From the NCBI GenBank assembly GCA_024128875.1, contig JAMYFF010000002.1:124001-188000 (forward strand): 64,000 nucleotides of DNA, read 5' to 3'. This document shows, one piece after another, positions 38,642 through 47,622 of this stretch. The notes below the pieces were generated by a model that had not been told where the DNA came from, made no database searches, and was given only the letters and a program-made list of their open reading frames with translations. Positions within the stretch are counted from its first letter, which is position 1, and each line of letters opens with the position of its first letter. The DNA comes from Salinilacustrithrix flava. Its GTDB lineage: Bacteria > Actinomycetota > Acidimicrobiia > Acidimicrobiales > Salinilacustritrichaceae. The position numbers and the translations under genes were made by a program.

Positions 38642-41611
38642 CTACAGGCCGGCGGCGACGGCGGCGTCGATGACGTCCTGGGGGACGGTGCAGGTCGCGG
38701 CCGCCTCGGCCACGAGCCCGAACAGGGTGTCCTGGTCGGAGCCGGCCATGGCGAGCAGCTCGGACTCCGGCGTGCCGGCCAGCAGCTGCTCGTGCGTGCA
38801 GTTGGCGGCCCGGGGGTCAGCGCCCTGCGCGGTCAGCAGGTTGAACACCGTCGACTGGACCAGGCCCTCGGGGGCCTCCTCCGGGAAGTCGTCCAGGGAC
38901 AGCTCCCCGGTCGCCTCCGGCGCGGTCGTCGTGGTGGTGGTCGTGGCCGGGAGCTCGACCGGGGTGTAGGAGATCTCCACCGAGTCCCCGGTGCCGCGTT
39001 CGGCCGACGCCCACAGGCCCACGGCGATGGCGGCGACGACGAGGACGCCTCCCACCCAGGCGAGGAGTCGGGCGCCCTGGGGCTGGGCGGCGAGGCGGAC
39101 GGCCCCACCCGGGGCGTGCCCCTCGATGGGGAAGATCCCGCGCTGGTCGGCCCACATCAGCAGCGGCGGCATCACGACCAGGGCGGCGAGGAGCGCCACC
39201 GTGACGTTCATCGTGACGATGATGCCGAAGTCACGCAGCAGCGGCAGCGCCGATCCGATCAGCACCGCGAACCCGCCGACGGTGGTGGCGGCCGAGGTGA
39301 AGAACGCTCGTCCGGTGCGTCGAGCAGCGTGGTCGGACGCGTCCTTCGGCGACTTGCCGCCCTGTCGCTCTTCCAGGTACCGGGAGGTGATCAGCACGGA
39401 GAACTCCGTGCAGGAGGCGATCACGAGGGGTCCGGACACGGTGGTGAGCGGGCTGAGCGTGAGCCCGAAGGCGCCGATGACCACCGACGACGTCCCGATG
39501 GCGAGCCCGACGGGCACGAGCGTGAGCGCGGCCCGGCCGAGCGACTGCAGCCGGATCAGGAGGAACAGCGCGGCGAGGGCGAGCCCGAGGTACGTGAGGA
39601 CGGCCCGGTTCGCCGACAGGTTCTCGAGGAGACCGACACCCACCACGGCGAGGCCGGCCGGCGTGGCCCGCACGGGGGGCTCGTCGGGGCCGAGGTTCTC
39701 GAGCAGGATGGAGTCCTCGGGCAGGTCGAGGGCGTCGAGCCGCTCGGCCAGGTCGGCCTCGAGCACCTCGACGAGATCGGCCCGGTCCTCCAGGCTGCCG
39801 GGCGCGAGGCGCAGGTTGACCTGCGTGGCGGTGCCGTCCTCGGCGAGCAGGACCTTGCGGATGTCGTCGGGCATGACGGCGGCTGCCGCCGCCGCGTCGG
39901 CCGAGGTCGGCGCCAGCTCGGTCGCACCGGGCACGGCGATGATCTTGGCCATGGTGCCGGTGAGCGACGAGGACGTGGCCACCTCGTCGAGGCCCTCGGC
40001 GTAGGTGGTGAAGTCGTGGAGCACCTGGGTCAGGTCCTCGTCGAGGACGTTGTTGGCGCTGACCAGGACGCTGAGCGTGGAGGAGAACCCGGTGGCCTCC
40101 TCGAGGGTGTCGAGGTCGCGCACGGTCTGGGTGTCCTGGTTGATCCAGCGGACCGGGTCGGACTCGATCTCGAAGCGACCCTCCATGGCGACGCCGCCGA
40201 CGAAGAGCAGCGCCGACAGGACGACCAGGGGCACCGCCGCCTTGGGCGGGAGGCCGCCGAGCCACACGACGAAGCGCTCGACGCGGGACTCCTTCACCGA
40301 TGGCGTGCGGGACCGGTACTCGCGGACGCCCAGGATGGTGGTGGGCAGGACGATGCCGCAGAAGACGAGGGCCACGATGCCGACAGCCAGCATCACGCCG
40401 AAGTCCCGGATCATGGGGACTTGGCTGAGCTGCAGGGCCATGAAGGCCACGACCGCGGCCAGCGTCGCAGCGATGAGCGCCGGGCCGACGTTGGCGAGCG
40501 TCTCGCTGATCGGGTGCTCGTCCTTGTCGAGCGCGGCCTCCTCCTCGATGCGGTTGTGCACCTGGATGGCGAAGTCGATGCCGAGCCCGATGAGGATCGG
40601 CAGGCCGCTGATCGTCACGAGCGACAGGTCGATGCCGATGTAGCCGAGGAGGGCGAACCCCCACATGACGCCCACGACGGTGGAGAGCAGCGGCAGGAAG
40701 CGCCAGCGGACCCGGAACATCAGGAGCAGGATCACGGCCATGATCGCCAGGGCGATGGCGCCGAGGGTGAGCATGCCGCCCTGCAGGTAGTCGTTGATGT
40801 CCTTCAGGAACACCGGGGAGCCGGTGACCACGACCTCGAAGCCGTCGAGCTGGGTGCCCTCGACGACGTCGAGCACGGCCTGGGTGCCCGACGACAGCGT
40901 GTCGAGGTCGGCGTTGCCCTGCAGGAGGACGCCGCCGACGGCCGTCTGGAGGTTGGGGAACGTGCTCTGCAGCGAGAGGCGCACCACCCGGTCGTCGCCG
41001 GTGGGCATCTCCGGGACACCGTCGACGACCTCGACGTTCTGGTTGCCGAACAGGAGGAACTCGATCCAGCCGGGGTTCGACAGGTCGCGGTCCTCCACCG
41101 CGCCGAGGCGGGCGAGGGTCGTGGTGACGTCGGCCTGGCGGAGGGCCTGGGACTCCTCGTCCGGCTCGCGCTCGAGGGCGCTCAGCAGGGCGCCGGTGCC
41201 CGGCGACGGCTCGATGGTCGCGCCGGACGGAGCGACGCCGGTGGTGATGGACTCGCTGAACTCCACGGTCGTGAGCGGCGCGACCACCGAGTACACCTCG
41301 TCGATGGCCCGCAGCTCGGCCTCGAGGCGCTCGAGCTCTTCGAGGTTCCCCCCGGCGTACAGGTCGGAGATGTCGGCGTCACCGGTCGCCTGGAACAGCA
41401 GGATGATCGTCTCGCCACCGAACTGGCTCTGGAGCGCCTCGTTGTCGATCGCGATCTGGTCGTCGTCGTCGAGGTAGCTGTCCTGGCCGGTGGCGAACTC
41501 GAGGTTCGTCGCCCCGAGGGCGAGGATCGCCGTGATCACCACGAACGAGGTGATCACGATCACCCATCGTCGTCCGAGCTCGAACCCCAGTCTGCGCCAG
41601 TGACGTTCCAC
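38642..41611 (-). CDS. RND/MMPL-family exporter
   Basis: A 989-residue protein with two copies of the MMPL/SSD unit. Each has one helix (16-34; about 460-480), an external domain, then five helices, including GLPILIGLGIDFAIQVHNRIEEE in the first and VIASCTEFSVLITSRYLEERQ in the second; the first copy keeps the G-x-x-x-D proton-path Asp, the second has a Glu. This matches the HAE3/HpnN-like branch that moves lipids or hopanoids rather than a tripartite drug pump. The C-terminus adds a helix (near 865) and an external domain of about 110 residues with a Thr run. GTG start 8 bases after TAGCAT. Confidence 0.88.
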   Translation of the reverse strand: MERHWRRLGFELGRRWVIVITSFVVITAILALGATNLEFATGQDSYLDDDDQIAIDNEALQSQFGGETIILLFQATGDADISDLYAGGNLEELERLEAELRAIDEVYSVVAPLTTVEFSESITTGVAPSGATIEPSPGTGALLSALEREPDEESQALRQADVTTTLARLGAVEDRDLSNPGWIEFLLFGNQNVEVVDGVPEMPTGDDRVVRLSLQSTFPNLQTAVGGVLLQGNADLDTLSSGTQAVLDVVEGTQLDGFEVVVTGSPVFLKDINDYLQGGMLTLGAIALAIMAVILLLMFRVRWRFLPLLSTVVGVMWGFALLGYIGIDLSLVTISGLPILIGLGIDFAIQVHNRIEEEAALDKDEHPISETLANVGPALIAATLAAVVAFMALQLSQVPMIRDFGVMLAVGIVALVFCGIVLPTTILGVREYRSRTPSVKESRVERFVVWLGGLPPKAAVPLVVLSALLFVGGVAMEGRFEIESDPVRWINQDTQTVRDLDTLEEATGFSSTLSVLVSANNVLDEDLTQVLHDFTTYAEGLDEVATSSSLTGTMAKIIAVPGATELAPTSADAAAAAAVMPDDIRKVLLAEDGTATQVNLRLAPGSLEDRADLVEVLEADLAERLDALDLPEDSILLENLGPDEPPVRATPAGLAVVGVGLLENLSANRAVLTYLGLALAALFLLIRLQSLGRAALTLVPVGLAIGTSSVVIGAFGLTLSPLTTVSGPLVIASCTEFSVLITSRYLEERQGGKSPKDASDHAARRTGRAFFTSAATTVGGFAVLIGSALPLLRDFGIIVTMNVTVALLAALVVMPPLLMWADQRGIFPIEGHAPGGAVRLAAQPQGARLLAWVGGVLVVAAIAVGLWASAERGTGDSVEISYTPVELPATTTTTTTAPEATGELSLDDFPEEAPEGLVQSTVFNLLTAQGADPRAANCTHEQLLAGTPESELLAMAGSDQDTLFGLVAEAAATCTVPQDVIDAAVAAGL

Positions 41612-41619
41612 GGCGGCGC

Positions 41620-41625
41620 ATGCTA
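41620..41625 (-). promoter_or_regulatory. -10 hexamer TAGCAT of the RND exporter gene
   Basis: It ends 8 bases before GTG 41611. Confidence 0.55.
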
Positions 41626-41675
41626 CGGCGTCCCCCGCTGCAGCACAGCAGAGGACAAGGTCCCGTTCTCGCTGC

Positions 41676-42572
41676 TCAGGCGGAGATGGCCAGGCCCAGC
41701 GCGAGCAGGACGCCGAAGACCAGCTGCACCTGCCCGGTCGCGCCGAGCACGGCGATGAGGTCGCGCCCCGCTGCGCCGGACCGCACGAGCCGGATCGGGC
41801 GCAGGGCCGGGACCGCTGCGAGCAGCGCGATCAGCGCTGCAGGTCGGGCGATCGAGACCGGCACGACCAGCAGGAGGGCCACGACGAGCATGGCCACGAA
41901 CAGGGTGCGGGTGCGCTCGTCGCCCAGCCGCACCGCCAGGGTCTGCTTGCCGGCGACCGTGTCACCCGGGATGTCCCGGAGGTTGTTGGTGACGAGCAGC
42001 GCGGTGGCCAGCAGGCCGACCGGCACCGACGCCAGCAGGCTGAGCCCGGTGATCTCCTCGACCTGCACGTAGGTGGACCCGACGGTGGCGACCACGCCGA
42101 AGAAGACGAAGACGAAGACCTCGCCGAGGCCGAGGTAGCCGTAGGGCCTCGGTCCGCCGGTGTAGAACCACCCGGCCAGCATGCTGGCCGCACCGACGAC
42201 GAGCAGCTCCCAGCCGACCGCCAGCGTGAGGGCCAGCCCCGCGGCGCCGGCAACGGCGAAGGACGCCATCGCCGCCCGCTTCACCGATGACGGCTCCTTG
42301 AGGCCCCAGCCCACCAGGCGGACGGGACCGACCCGGCCACCCGGGTCGTCCGTGCCTCGGATCCCGTCGCTGTAGTCGTTGGCGTAGTTGGTGGCGACCT
42401 GCAGCGCGAGGGCGACGACGGCGGCAGCGACCGCACGCCAGGCGATGAGCGGTCCGTCGACCCCGCGGGCCGCGGCGGTGCCGACCAGCACCGGGACGAC
42501 GGCGGCGGGCAGCGTCCGGACCCGCGCGCCGGCGATCCAGGCCTGCAGTCCGGTGGGCATCGGTGCCGTCAT
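41676..42572 (-). CDS. menA: DHNA polyprenyltransferase
   Basis: A 298-residue UbiA-family membrane enzyme that attaches the isoprenoid tail to 1,4-dihydroxy-2-naphthoate. The first Asp-rich motif is NYANDYSDGIRGTDD (about 61-75) and the second is NNLRDIPGDTVAGKQTLAVR (about 186-205); eight to nine helices surround them. ATG 42572 is chosen; it leaves a short N-terminus before AWIAGARVRTLPAA. It diverges from menE across 41 bases. Confidence 0.93.
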   Translation of the reverse strand: MTAPMPTGLQAWIAGARVRTLPAAVVPVLVGTAAARGVDGPLIAWRAVAAAVVALALQVATNYANDYSDGIRGTDDPGGRVGPVRLVGWGLKEPSSVKRAAMASFAVAGAAGLALTLAVGWELLVVGAASMLAGWFYTGGPRPYGYLGLGEVFVFVFFGVVATVGSTYVQVEEITGLSLLASVPVGLLATALLVTNNLRDIPGDTVAGKQTLAVRLGDERTRTLFVAMLVVALLLVVPVSIARPAALIALLAAVPALRPIRLVRSGAAGRDLIAVLGATGQVQLVFGVLLALGLAISA

Positions 42573-42600
42573 CCGGAGCAGGTTCGCGCACCGAGCCACC

Positions 42601-42606
42601 TACCCT
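42601..42606 (+). promoter_or_regulatory. -10 hexamer TACCCT of menE
   Basis: It ends 7 bases before GTG 42614. Confidence 0.55.
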
Positions 42607-42613
42607 GCACCCG

Positions 42614-43675
42614 GTGCAGAGGCTGGTGGCCATCGAGGCGCGCGGGACGCGGTTCACCGAGGCCCTGCGCGCCGCCTGGGATGCGGGCGACGCCGTGCTC
42701 CCCGTCGACCCGAGGCTCCCGGGAGCTGCGGCGGCTGCGCTCGTCGAGTCGCTGCACGTCGGGGACCCGATCGACCGCGGGGTGGCGCTCGTGGTGCCGA
42801 CGAGCGGCACCACCGGCGACCCCAAGGGCGTGCAGCTGACGCACGAGCAGGTCGGGGCATCCGCGGAGGCCACGTCGTCGTTCCTCGGCGTCGATCCCGC
42901 CCGTCACCGGTGGCTGGCGTGCCTGCCGCTCGCCCACGTCGGCGGCCTGTCCGTGGTGACCCGGGCCTGGCACACCGGCACCCCGCTCGAGGTCCACGAC
43001 GGCTTCGACGCCGCCGCCGTGGACGCGGCGGCCCGATCCGGGTGCACGCACGTCTCCCTCGTGGGGACCGCGCTGGCCCGCATCGACGCATCGGCTTGGA
43101 TCCGCATCGTGCTGGGTGGCGCCGCGCCGCCCCCGGACCGGCCGTCCAACACCGTGGCCACGTACGGCATGACCGAGACGGGCAGCGGCGTGGTCTACGA
43201 CGGCGTGGCCCTCCCCGGCGTGGAGCTGCGCATCGACGACGGCGAGATCCTGGTGCGGGGACCGATGGTGGCCACCAGCTACCGGGACGGCACCCCGGTC
43301 GTCGACGACGCCGGGTGGCTGCACACCGGCGACCTCGGCCGCCTCGACGACGGCATCCTCACCGTGCACGGTCGGCGGGGCGACATGATCATCACCGGCG
43401 GCGAGAACGTGCACCCCGACCCGGTGGAGCGGCGCCTCCGCCAGCACCCCGCCGTCGCGGACGCCGCAGTCGTCGGGCGTCCCGACCCGGAGTGGGGTCA
43501 GCGGGTGGTGGCGGTGCTGGAGCTCGCGCCCGGCGCCGACGCCCCCGACCTGGACGAGGTGCGCGGGTGGGTGCGCGAGACGCTCCCACCGTGGTCGGCG
43601 CCGAAGCAGCTGGAGGTCGTCGACGCCCTGCCGCGGACCTCGCTCGGCAAGGTGCGCCGCTCCGCCGTCCGCTGA
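42614..43675 (+). CDS. menE: O-succinylbenzoate-CoA ligase
   Basis: A 353-residue ANL-family ligase that activates OSB for ring closure to DHNA-CoA. The P-loop VPTSGTTGDPKGVQLTH, LPLAHVGGLSV, YGMTETGSG, HTGDLGRLDDG and the C-terminal lysine in PRTSLGKVRR are in order. It is shorter than typical 450-residue MenE because the N-terminal region is compact, as in other actinobacterial MenE proteins. Context with menA and menD/H supports MenE over a generic acyl-CoA ligase. Confidence 0.92.
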   Translation: MQRLVAIEARGTRFTEALRAAWDAGDAVLPVDPRLPGAAAAALVESLHVGDPIDRGVALVVPTSGTTGDPKGVQLTHEQVGASAEATSSFLGVDPARHRWLACLPLAHVGGLSVVTRAWHTGTPLEVHDGFDAAAVDAAARSGCTHVSLVGTALARIDASAWIRIVLGGAAPPPDRPSNTVATYGMTETGSGVVYDGVALPGVELRIDDGEILVRGPMVATSYRDGTPVVDDAGWLHTGDLGRLDDGILTVHGRRGDMIITGGENVHPDPVERRLRQHPAVADAAVVGRPDPEWGQRVVAVLELAPGADAPDLDEVRGWVRETLPPWSAPKQLEVVDALPRTSLGKVRRSAVR

Positions 43676-43680
43676 GCGCC

Positions 43681-43698
43681 ATGGGGGATCGCCCCCAT
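43681..43698. terminator. Hairpin after menE
   Basis: ATGGGGG and CCCCCAT form a perfect 7-base stem around a 4-base loop, 5 bases past the stop. Confidence 0.6.
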
Positions 43699-43796
43699 TC
43701 CCGACGCGGGATGCACCCGATGGGCCGGGTCCGGGGTGCTCCGTACGGTCGTCGAAGTGGCCGACCGGGCCATGCAACGACCAGGAGGTACACCCC

Positions 43797-44087
43797 ATGA
43801 GCACCTACGAGCCCCAGCCCAGCCAGCTCCACTCCCCGGCCTGGGTCGCCGTCACCAAGATCCAGTTCGTCGTCTCCGTCCTCGCCCTCCTCGTCGGGCT
43901 CTGGTACCTGCCGGTGGAGCCGTGGATCGTCGCCTACCTCGTGATGGGCACCCTGCTGCTCACCTCCTCGACGGTGGCGCTGACCAAGACGATGCGAGAC
44001 CTCCACGAGGGGGGCCGCATGATCTCCCGGGTCGAGGAGGCCAAGCTCGAGCGCATCCTGTCCCAGCACGATCCCCTGGTGCCGTGA
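43797..44087 (+). CDS. YiaA/YiaB two-helix membrane protein
   Basis: A 96-residue protein with two membrane helices (about 24-40 and 43-60) followed by TVALTKTMRDLHEGGRMISR, the pattern of the YiaAB domain. The function of the family is unknown. A strong ribosome site, AGGAGG, lies 8 bases before the ATG, and TACGGT near 43743 is a promoter candidate. It precedes a two-component pair by 24 bases and may be co-transcribed with it. Confidence 0.8.
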   Translation: MSTYEPQPSQLHSPAWVAVTKIQFVVSVLALLVGLWYLPVEPWIVAYLVMGTLLLTSSTVALTKTMRDLHEGGRMISRVEEAKLERILSQHDPLVP

Positions 44088-44111
44088 GGCCCGTCGGGCA
44101 AGATCTGTCCC

Positions 44112-45239
44112 GTGGCCCCAGCGCCGAGGACCGAGATCGGCGAGGCCGGTGCGCTCGACAGCGGCCTCGACGCCGCGGTGCGGGCCTTCCGCACCGCGGC
44201 GTGGGCCTGGCTCACGGTCGTCACCCTGCTGTCCTACGCCTCGATCGAGCAGCCGGTGGCGGCGGCGCTGGGCGTCCTCGCCGCCGGGGCCGTCACCGCC
44301 GTGTGGTGGCTGCCCTCGTCCCCGGCTCGCTCGGACGAGGTCCGGCGGCGCCTGGTCGCCGCCGAGCTGCTCGTCGGTGCCGCGCTCGTGGCGGCTGACG
44401 GCTGGGTCTACGACGACGGCCGGGCCCAGAGCTTCGGCGGGGTCTGGCCGCTGGCCGGCGTGCTCGCCGTCGCGGTCCGGTCCGGTCGTCGGGCGGGCGT
44501 GTCCGCCGGGCTGGTGCTCGGGGCGGCCCGTGCGGTTGGCGAGGTCGTCGTCGTGCGGGGCGGGTGGTCGGCCACCCGGGTGCTCGCCGTGGCCTCCACC
44601 GGCGTCCTGTTCGGCCTCGCCGGGTGGGCCGCCGGCTGGGCGGCGGGGCGCATCCGCATCGCCGAGCGGCTGGCCGCCCGCAGCGCGGCACGGGCCGAGG
44701 TCGCGGCCGAGCTGCACGACGGCGTCCTGCAGACCCTGGCCGTCGTCCAGCGTCGCAGCGACGACCCTGACCTCGTCCGGCTGGCCCGCTCCCAGGAGGC
44801 CGAGCTGCGCCGGTACCTGGCCGGGCCGGACGAGACCGCGGCCGGCGACGTGCCGGTCGAGGTCCTGCTCCGCGCCGCCGCGGCCGACGCCATCTCCCGG
44901 TTCGGGCTGCGGGTCGAGGTGGCGGCGGTCCCACCGCTGCCCGCCATGCCCGCGGCCCGGGGCGCGGCGCTGCGGGGCGTCGTGGGCGAGTGCCTCGCCA
45001 ACGTGGCCAAGCACGCCGGCACCGACCGGGCCGTCGTGTTCGCCGAAGCCGACGACCGCTGCCTGCACGTGTCCGTCACCGACGAGGGCATCGGGTTCGA
45101 CCCGGGTGCCGTCCACGAGCGCGGCATCGAGGAGAGCATCCGGCGCCGGGTCGAGGGGTTGGGCGGCACGACCACCATCCACGCACGGCCGAGCGCGGGC
45201 ACCACGGTGGTCGTGGAGATCCCCCTGGAGGCGAGATGA
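44112..45239 (+). CDS. NarL/DesK-type sensor histidine kinase
   Basis: A 375-residue membrane kinase. Four to five helices (about 31-46, 50-66, 84-96, 112-123, 157-178) form the sensor with no large external domain. The HisKA_3 box AAELHDGVLQTLAVVQ carries H202. The ATPase domain has GVVGECLANVAKHAG (N-box), VTDEGIGFDPGA and a short G2 region. Unusually for the family, the dimerization helix after the His box is short. It is coupled to the response regulator by ATGA. Confidence 0.9.
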   Translation: MAPAPRTEIGEAGALDSGLDAAVRAFRTAAWAWLTVVTLLSYASIEQPVAAALGVLAAGAVTAVWWLPSSPARSDEVRRRLVAAELLVGAALVAADGWVYDDGRAQSFGGVWPLAGVLAVAVRSGRRAGVSAGLVLGAARAVGEVVVVRGGWSATRVLAVASTGVLFGLAGWAAGWAAGRIRIAERLAARSAARAEVAAELHDGVLQTLAVVQRRSDDPDLVRLARSQEAELRRYLAGPDETAAGDVPVEVLLRAAAADAISRFGLRVEVAAVPPLPAMPAARGAALRGVVGECLANVAKHAGTDRAVVFAEADDRCLHVSVTDEGIGFDPGAVHERGIEESIRRRVEGLGGTTTIHARPSAGTTVVVEIPLEAR

Positions 45240-45871
45240 GCTCGAAGATCAAGGTCCTGGTCGCCGACGACCATGCCGTGTGGCGCTCGGGGATGCGGGC
45301 CGAGCTCGGCGAGGCCTTCTGGGTCGTGGGCGAGGCCGAGGACGCGCCGACCGCGATCGAGATGGCCGACCGGCTGCAGCCCGACGTGGTCGCCGCCGAC
45401 CTGCGCATGCCCGACGGGGGTGGCCTCCGGGTGGCCGCCGAGCTGTCCGACCGGTTCCCGGTCGTGATCCTCACCGTGTCCGAGGCCCACGACGACCTGC
45501 TCGCCGCCATCGGCGCCGGTGCCGTGGGCTACCTGGTCAAGTCCTCGACGGTGGCCGAGATCGGGGCCGGCCTCGCGGCTGCCTCCCGCGGCGAACCCGT
45601 CTTCTCCGCCAGCCTCGCCGCCCTCGTCCTCGGCGACTTCGCCCGTCCCGCCACGACGCCGGACGGACGACCGGTGAAGGCGCTGTCGCCGCGCGAGCGG
45701 GAGGTGCTGCGCCTGGTCGCCCGCGGCAGCACCTACCGCGCCGTGGGCGAGGAGCTCTTCATCGCCGAGCGGACGGTGGAGAACCACGTCCGCAACATCC
45801 TGGAGAAGCTGCGGCTCAACCGGCGCGACGAGCTGATCCGCTGGGCCGCCAAGCGCGGCCTCGACGAATAG
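45236..45871 (+). CDS. NarL/FixJ-type response regulator
   Basis: A 211-residue regulator. The receiver has DDHAVWR (acid pair D11-D12), phosphoacceptor D55 (AADLRMPDGG), the switch Thr in VILTVSE and Lys in GYLVKSS. The LuxR-type DNA-binding domain follows: LSPREREVLRLVARGSTYRAVGEELFIAERTVENHV. Partner of the kinase just upstream. Target genes are not indicated by the sequence. Confidence 0.93.
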   Translation: MSSKIKVLVADDHAVWRSGMRAELGEAFWVVGEAEDAPTAIEMADRLQPDVVAADLRMPDGGGLRVAAELSDRFPVVILTVSEAHDDLLAAIGAGAVGYLVKSSTVAEIGAGLAAASRGEPVFSASLAALVLGDFARPATTPDGRPVKALSPREREVLRLVARGSTYRAVGEELFIAERTVENHVRNILEKLRLNRRDELIRWAAKRGLDE

Positions 45872-45874
45872 CCG

Positions 45875-46624
45875 CTATCCGGTCGGGCGGATGAGGGCGC
45901 CGCCGTCGACGACCAGCGTGTGACCGGTCATCCACGACGACAGCTCCGAGGCCAGGAACAGCGCGGCGTTGGCGATGTCCTCGGGCTCGCCGAGGCGGTG
46001 CAGCGGGGTGCGCTTCGCGATCTGCTCCTCGCCGGTCTCCCACAGGGCCTTGGCCATGTCGGTCTTCACCAGGCCGGGCGCGATGGCGTTGACCCGCACG
46101 CCCGGTGAGAGGTCGGCGGCCAGCACCTTGGTGAGGTGGATCAGCGCCGCCTTCGTCGTGTTGTAGATGCCGATGCCCGGCTCGACCGACATGCCGCCGA
46201 TGGACGCGATGTTGATGACGGCGCCGCCGTTGTCCTGCATCGATGCCTTCCAGCACTCCTGGGCCCACACGAGCGGGCCGCGCAGGTTGACCTCCCAGGT
46301 CTTGTCGTAGCGCGGCAGGTCGATCTCGATGGGACGGCCCATGTAGGGGTTGGTGGCGGCGTTGTTCACGAGGATGTCGACCCGGCCGAAGGTGTCCACG
46401 GTGTGGGCCACGCACGCAGCGGCCGCATCCGGATCGCCGGCGTTGGCGGCGAAGACCGACGTCTCCCCGTCGATGTCCGCGGCCGCTGCCTCGAGGGCGT
46501 CCTGCTTGCGGGAGCTGAGCACCACCTGGGCGCCGGCCTCCGCCAGCGTCTTCGCGATCGCCTTGCCGATGCCCTTGGACGCCCCCGTCACGAGCGCGAC
46601 CTGTCCGTCGAGTCTGATCTCCAT
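45875..46624 (-). CDS. Short-chain dehydrogenase/reductase
   Basis: A 249-residue classical SDR. The NAD(P) motif is TGASKGIG (about 13-20), NNAA at about 88-91, the catalytic Ser in INIASIGG and the Y-x-x-x-K in YNTTKAALIHL. The C-terminal GEPEDIANAALFLASELSSWMTGHTLVVDGG is typical of FabG-like enzymes. Substrate unknown. The ATG lies 8 bases after TACGGT. Three bases separate its stop from the convergent response regulator. Confidence 0.9.
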   Translation of the reverse strand: MEIRLDGQVALVTGASKGIGKAIAKTLAEAGAQVVLSSRKQDALEAAAADIDGETSVFAANAGDPDAAAACVAHTVDTFGRVDILVNNAATNPYMGRPIEIDLPRYDKTWEVNLRGPLVWAQECWKASMQDNGGAVINIASIGGMSVEPGIGIYNTTKAALIHLTKVLAADLSPGVRVNAIAPGLVKTDMAKALWETGEEQIAKRTPLHRLGEPEDIANAALFLASELSSWMTGHTLVVDGGALIRPTG

Positions 46625-46632
46625 GGCGGCGC

Positions 46633-46638
46633 ACCGTA
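46633..46638 (-). promoter_or_regulatory. -10 hexamer TACGGT of the SDR gene
   Basis: It ends 8 bases before ATG 46624. Confidence 0.55.
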
Positions 46639-46681
46639 GCCCTGCGCGAGCCGGCTTGGATCGACATCTGACCCCGACCAC

Positions 46682-46687
46682 TACGGT
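46682..46687 (+). promoter_or_regulatory. -10 hexamer TACGGT of the ABC-2 exporter operon
   Basis: It ends 8 bases before GTG 46696. Confidence 0.55.
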
Positions 46688-46695
46688 CGCCGACC

Positions 46696-47622
46696 GTGCT
46701 GCGCGTACGCGGACTGACCAAGCGCTACGGCCCGCTGCTGGCCCTCGACGATGTCGGCTTCGACGTCCCCCGGGGCGAGATCGTGGGGTTCCTGGGTCCG
46801 AACGGCTCCGGCAAGACCACCACCATGCGGGCGATCATGCGCCTCGTCTCCCTCGACGCCGGCGACGTCAGCTGGGACGGCGTCCCCGTCGACGCCGGCA
46901 CGCGGCAGCACTTCGGGTACATGCCGGCCGAGCGAGGGATGTACCCGCGCATGAAGCTGCGCAACCACCTCGCCTACTACGGGGAGCTGTCCGGGCTCAG
47001 CCCCGAGTCGGCGGGCGCGGCGGCCGACCGCTGGCTCGAGCGCCTCGGCCTCGCCGATCGGGCCGAGGACACCATCCAGAGCCTCTCGAGCGGCAACCAG
47101 CAACGGGTGCAGCTGGCGCTGGCGCTGCTCAACGAACCCGACCTGCTCGTCCTGGACGAGCCCTTCTCCGGGCTCGACCCGGTGGCGGTCGAGATGCTCA
47201 GCGACATCCTGCGCGAGCAGGTCGACCGGGGCGCCGCCCTCCTGCTGAGCAGCCACCAGCTCGACCTCGTGGCCGATGTCTGCAGCGCCGTCGTGATCGT
47301 CGACCGGGGCCGCATCGTCCTGCGCGGCGACGTCGCCGCCCTCAGGGCCGCCAGCCCGACCCGCTACGTGGAGGTCGAGTTCGCCGACGCGGTGGCGTGG
47401 AACCCCGGGCGCCCCAGCGACGTCAGCGCCGGCGGGCGGCGCCACCGGATCGCGGTGGAGGCCGGCAGCGACGCCGACCGGCTGATCGAGGAAGCCCGCT
47501 CGCTCGGTCCCGTCGTCGGCTACTCGTTCCTGCCTCCCGACCTGTCGGAGGTGTTCCTCGGCGTCGTCGGCCGCGCCACGTTGGACGATCCCGAGCACGA
47601 GCGGGCGGAGGTGGCTCGGTGA
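46696..47622 (+). CDS. ABC transporter ATPase (NatA-like)
   Basis: A 308-residue ATPase with Walker A GPNGSGKTTT (about 36-45), signature SSGNQQR, Walker B LLVLDEPFSGLDP and switch His in SSHQLDLV. The signature has SSGNQ rather than LSGGQ, a form common in NatA-type exporters. A C-terminal DUF4162-like domain (about 225-290) follows. It pairs with the ABC-2 permease that starts on its stop codon (GTGA). Confidence 0.92.
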   Translation: MLRVRGLTKRYGPLLALDDVGFDVPRGEIVGFLGPNGSGKTTTMRAIMRLVSLDAGDVSWDGVPVDAGTRQHFGYMPAERGMYPRMKLRNHLAYYGELSGLSPESAGAAADRWLERLGLADRAEDTIQSLSSGNQQRVQLALALLNEPDLLVLDEPFSGLDPVAVEMLSDILREQVDRGAALLLSSHQLDLVADVCSAVVIVDRGRIVLRGDVAALRAASPTRYVEVEFADAVAWNPGRPSDVSAGGRRHRIAVEAGSDADRLIEEARSLGPVVGYSFLPPDLSEVFLGVVGRATLDDPEHERAEVAR

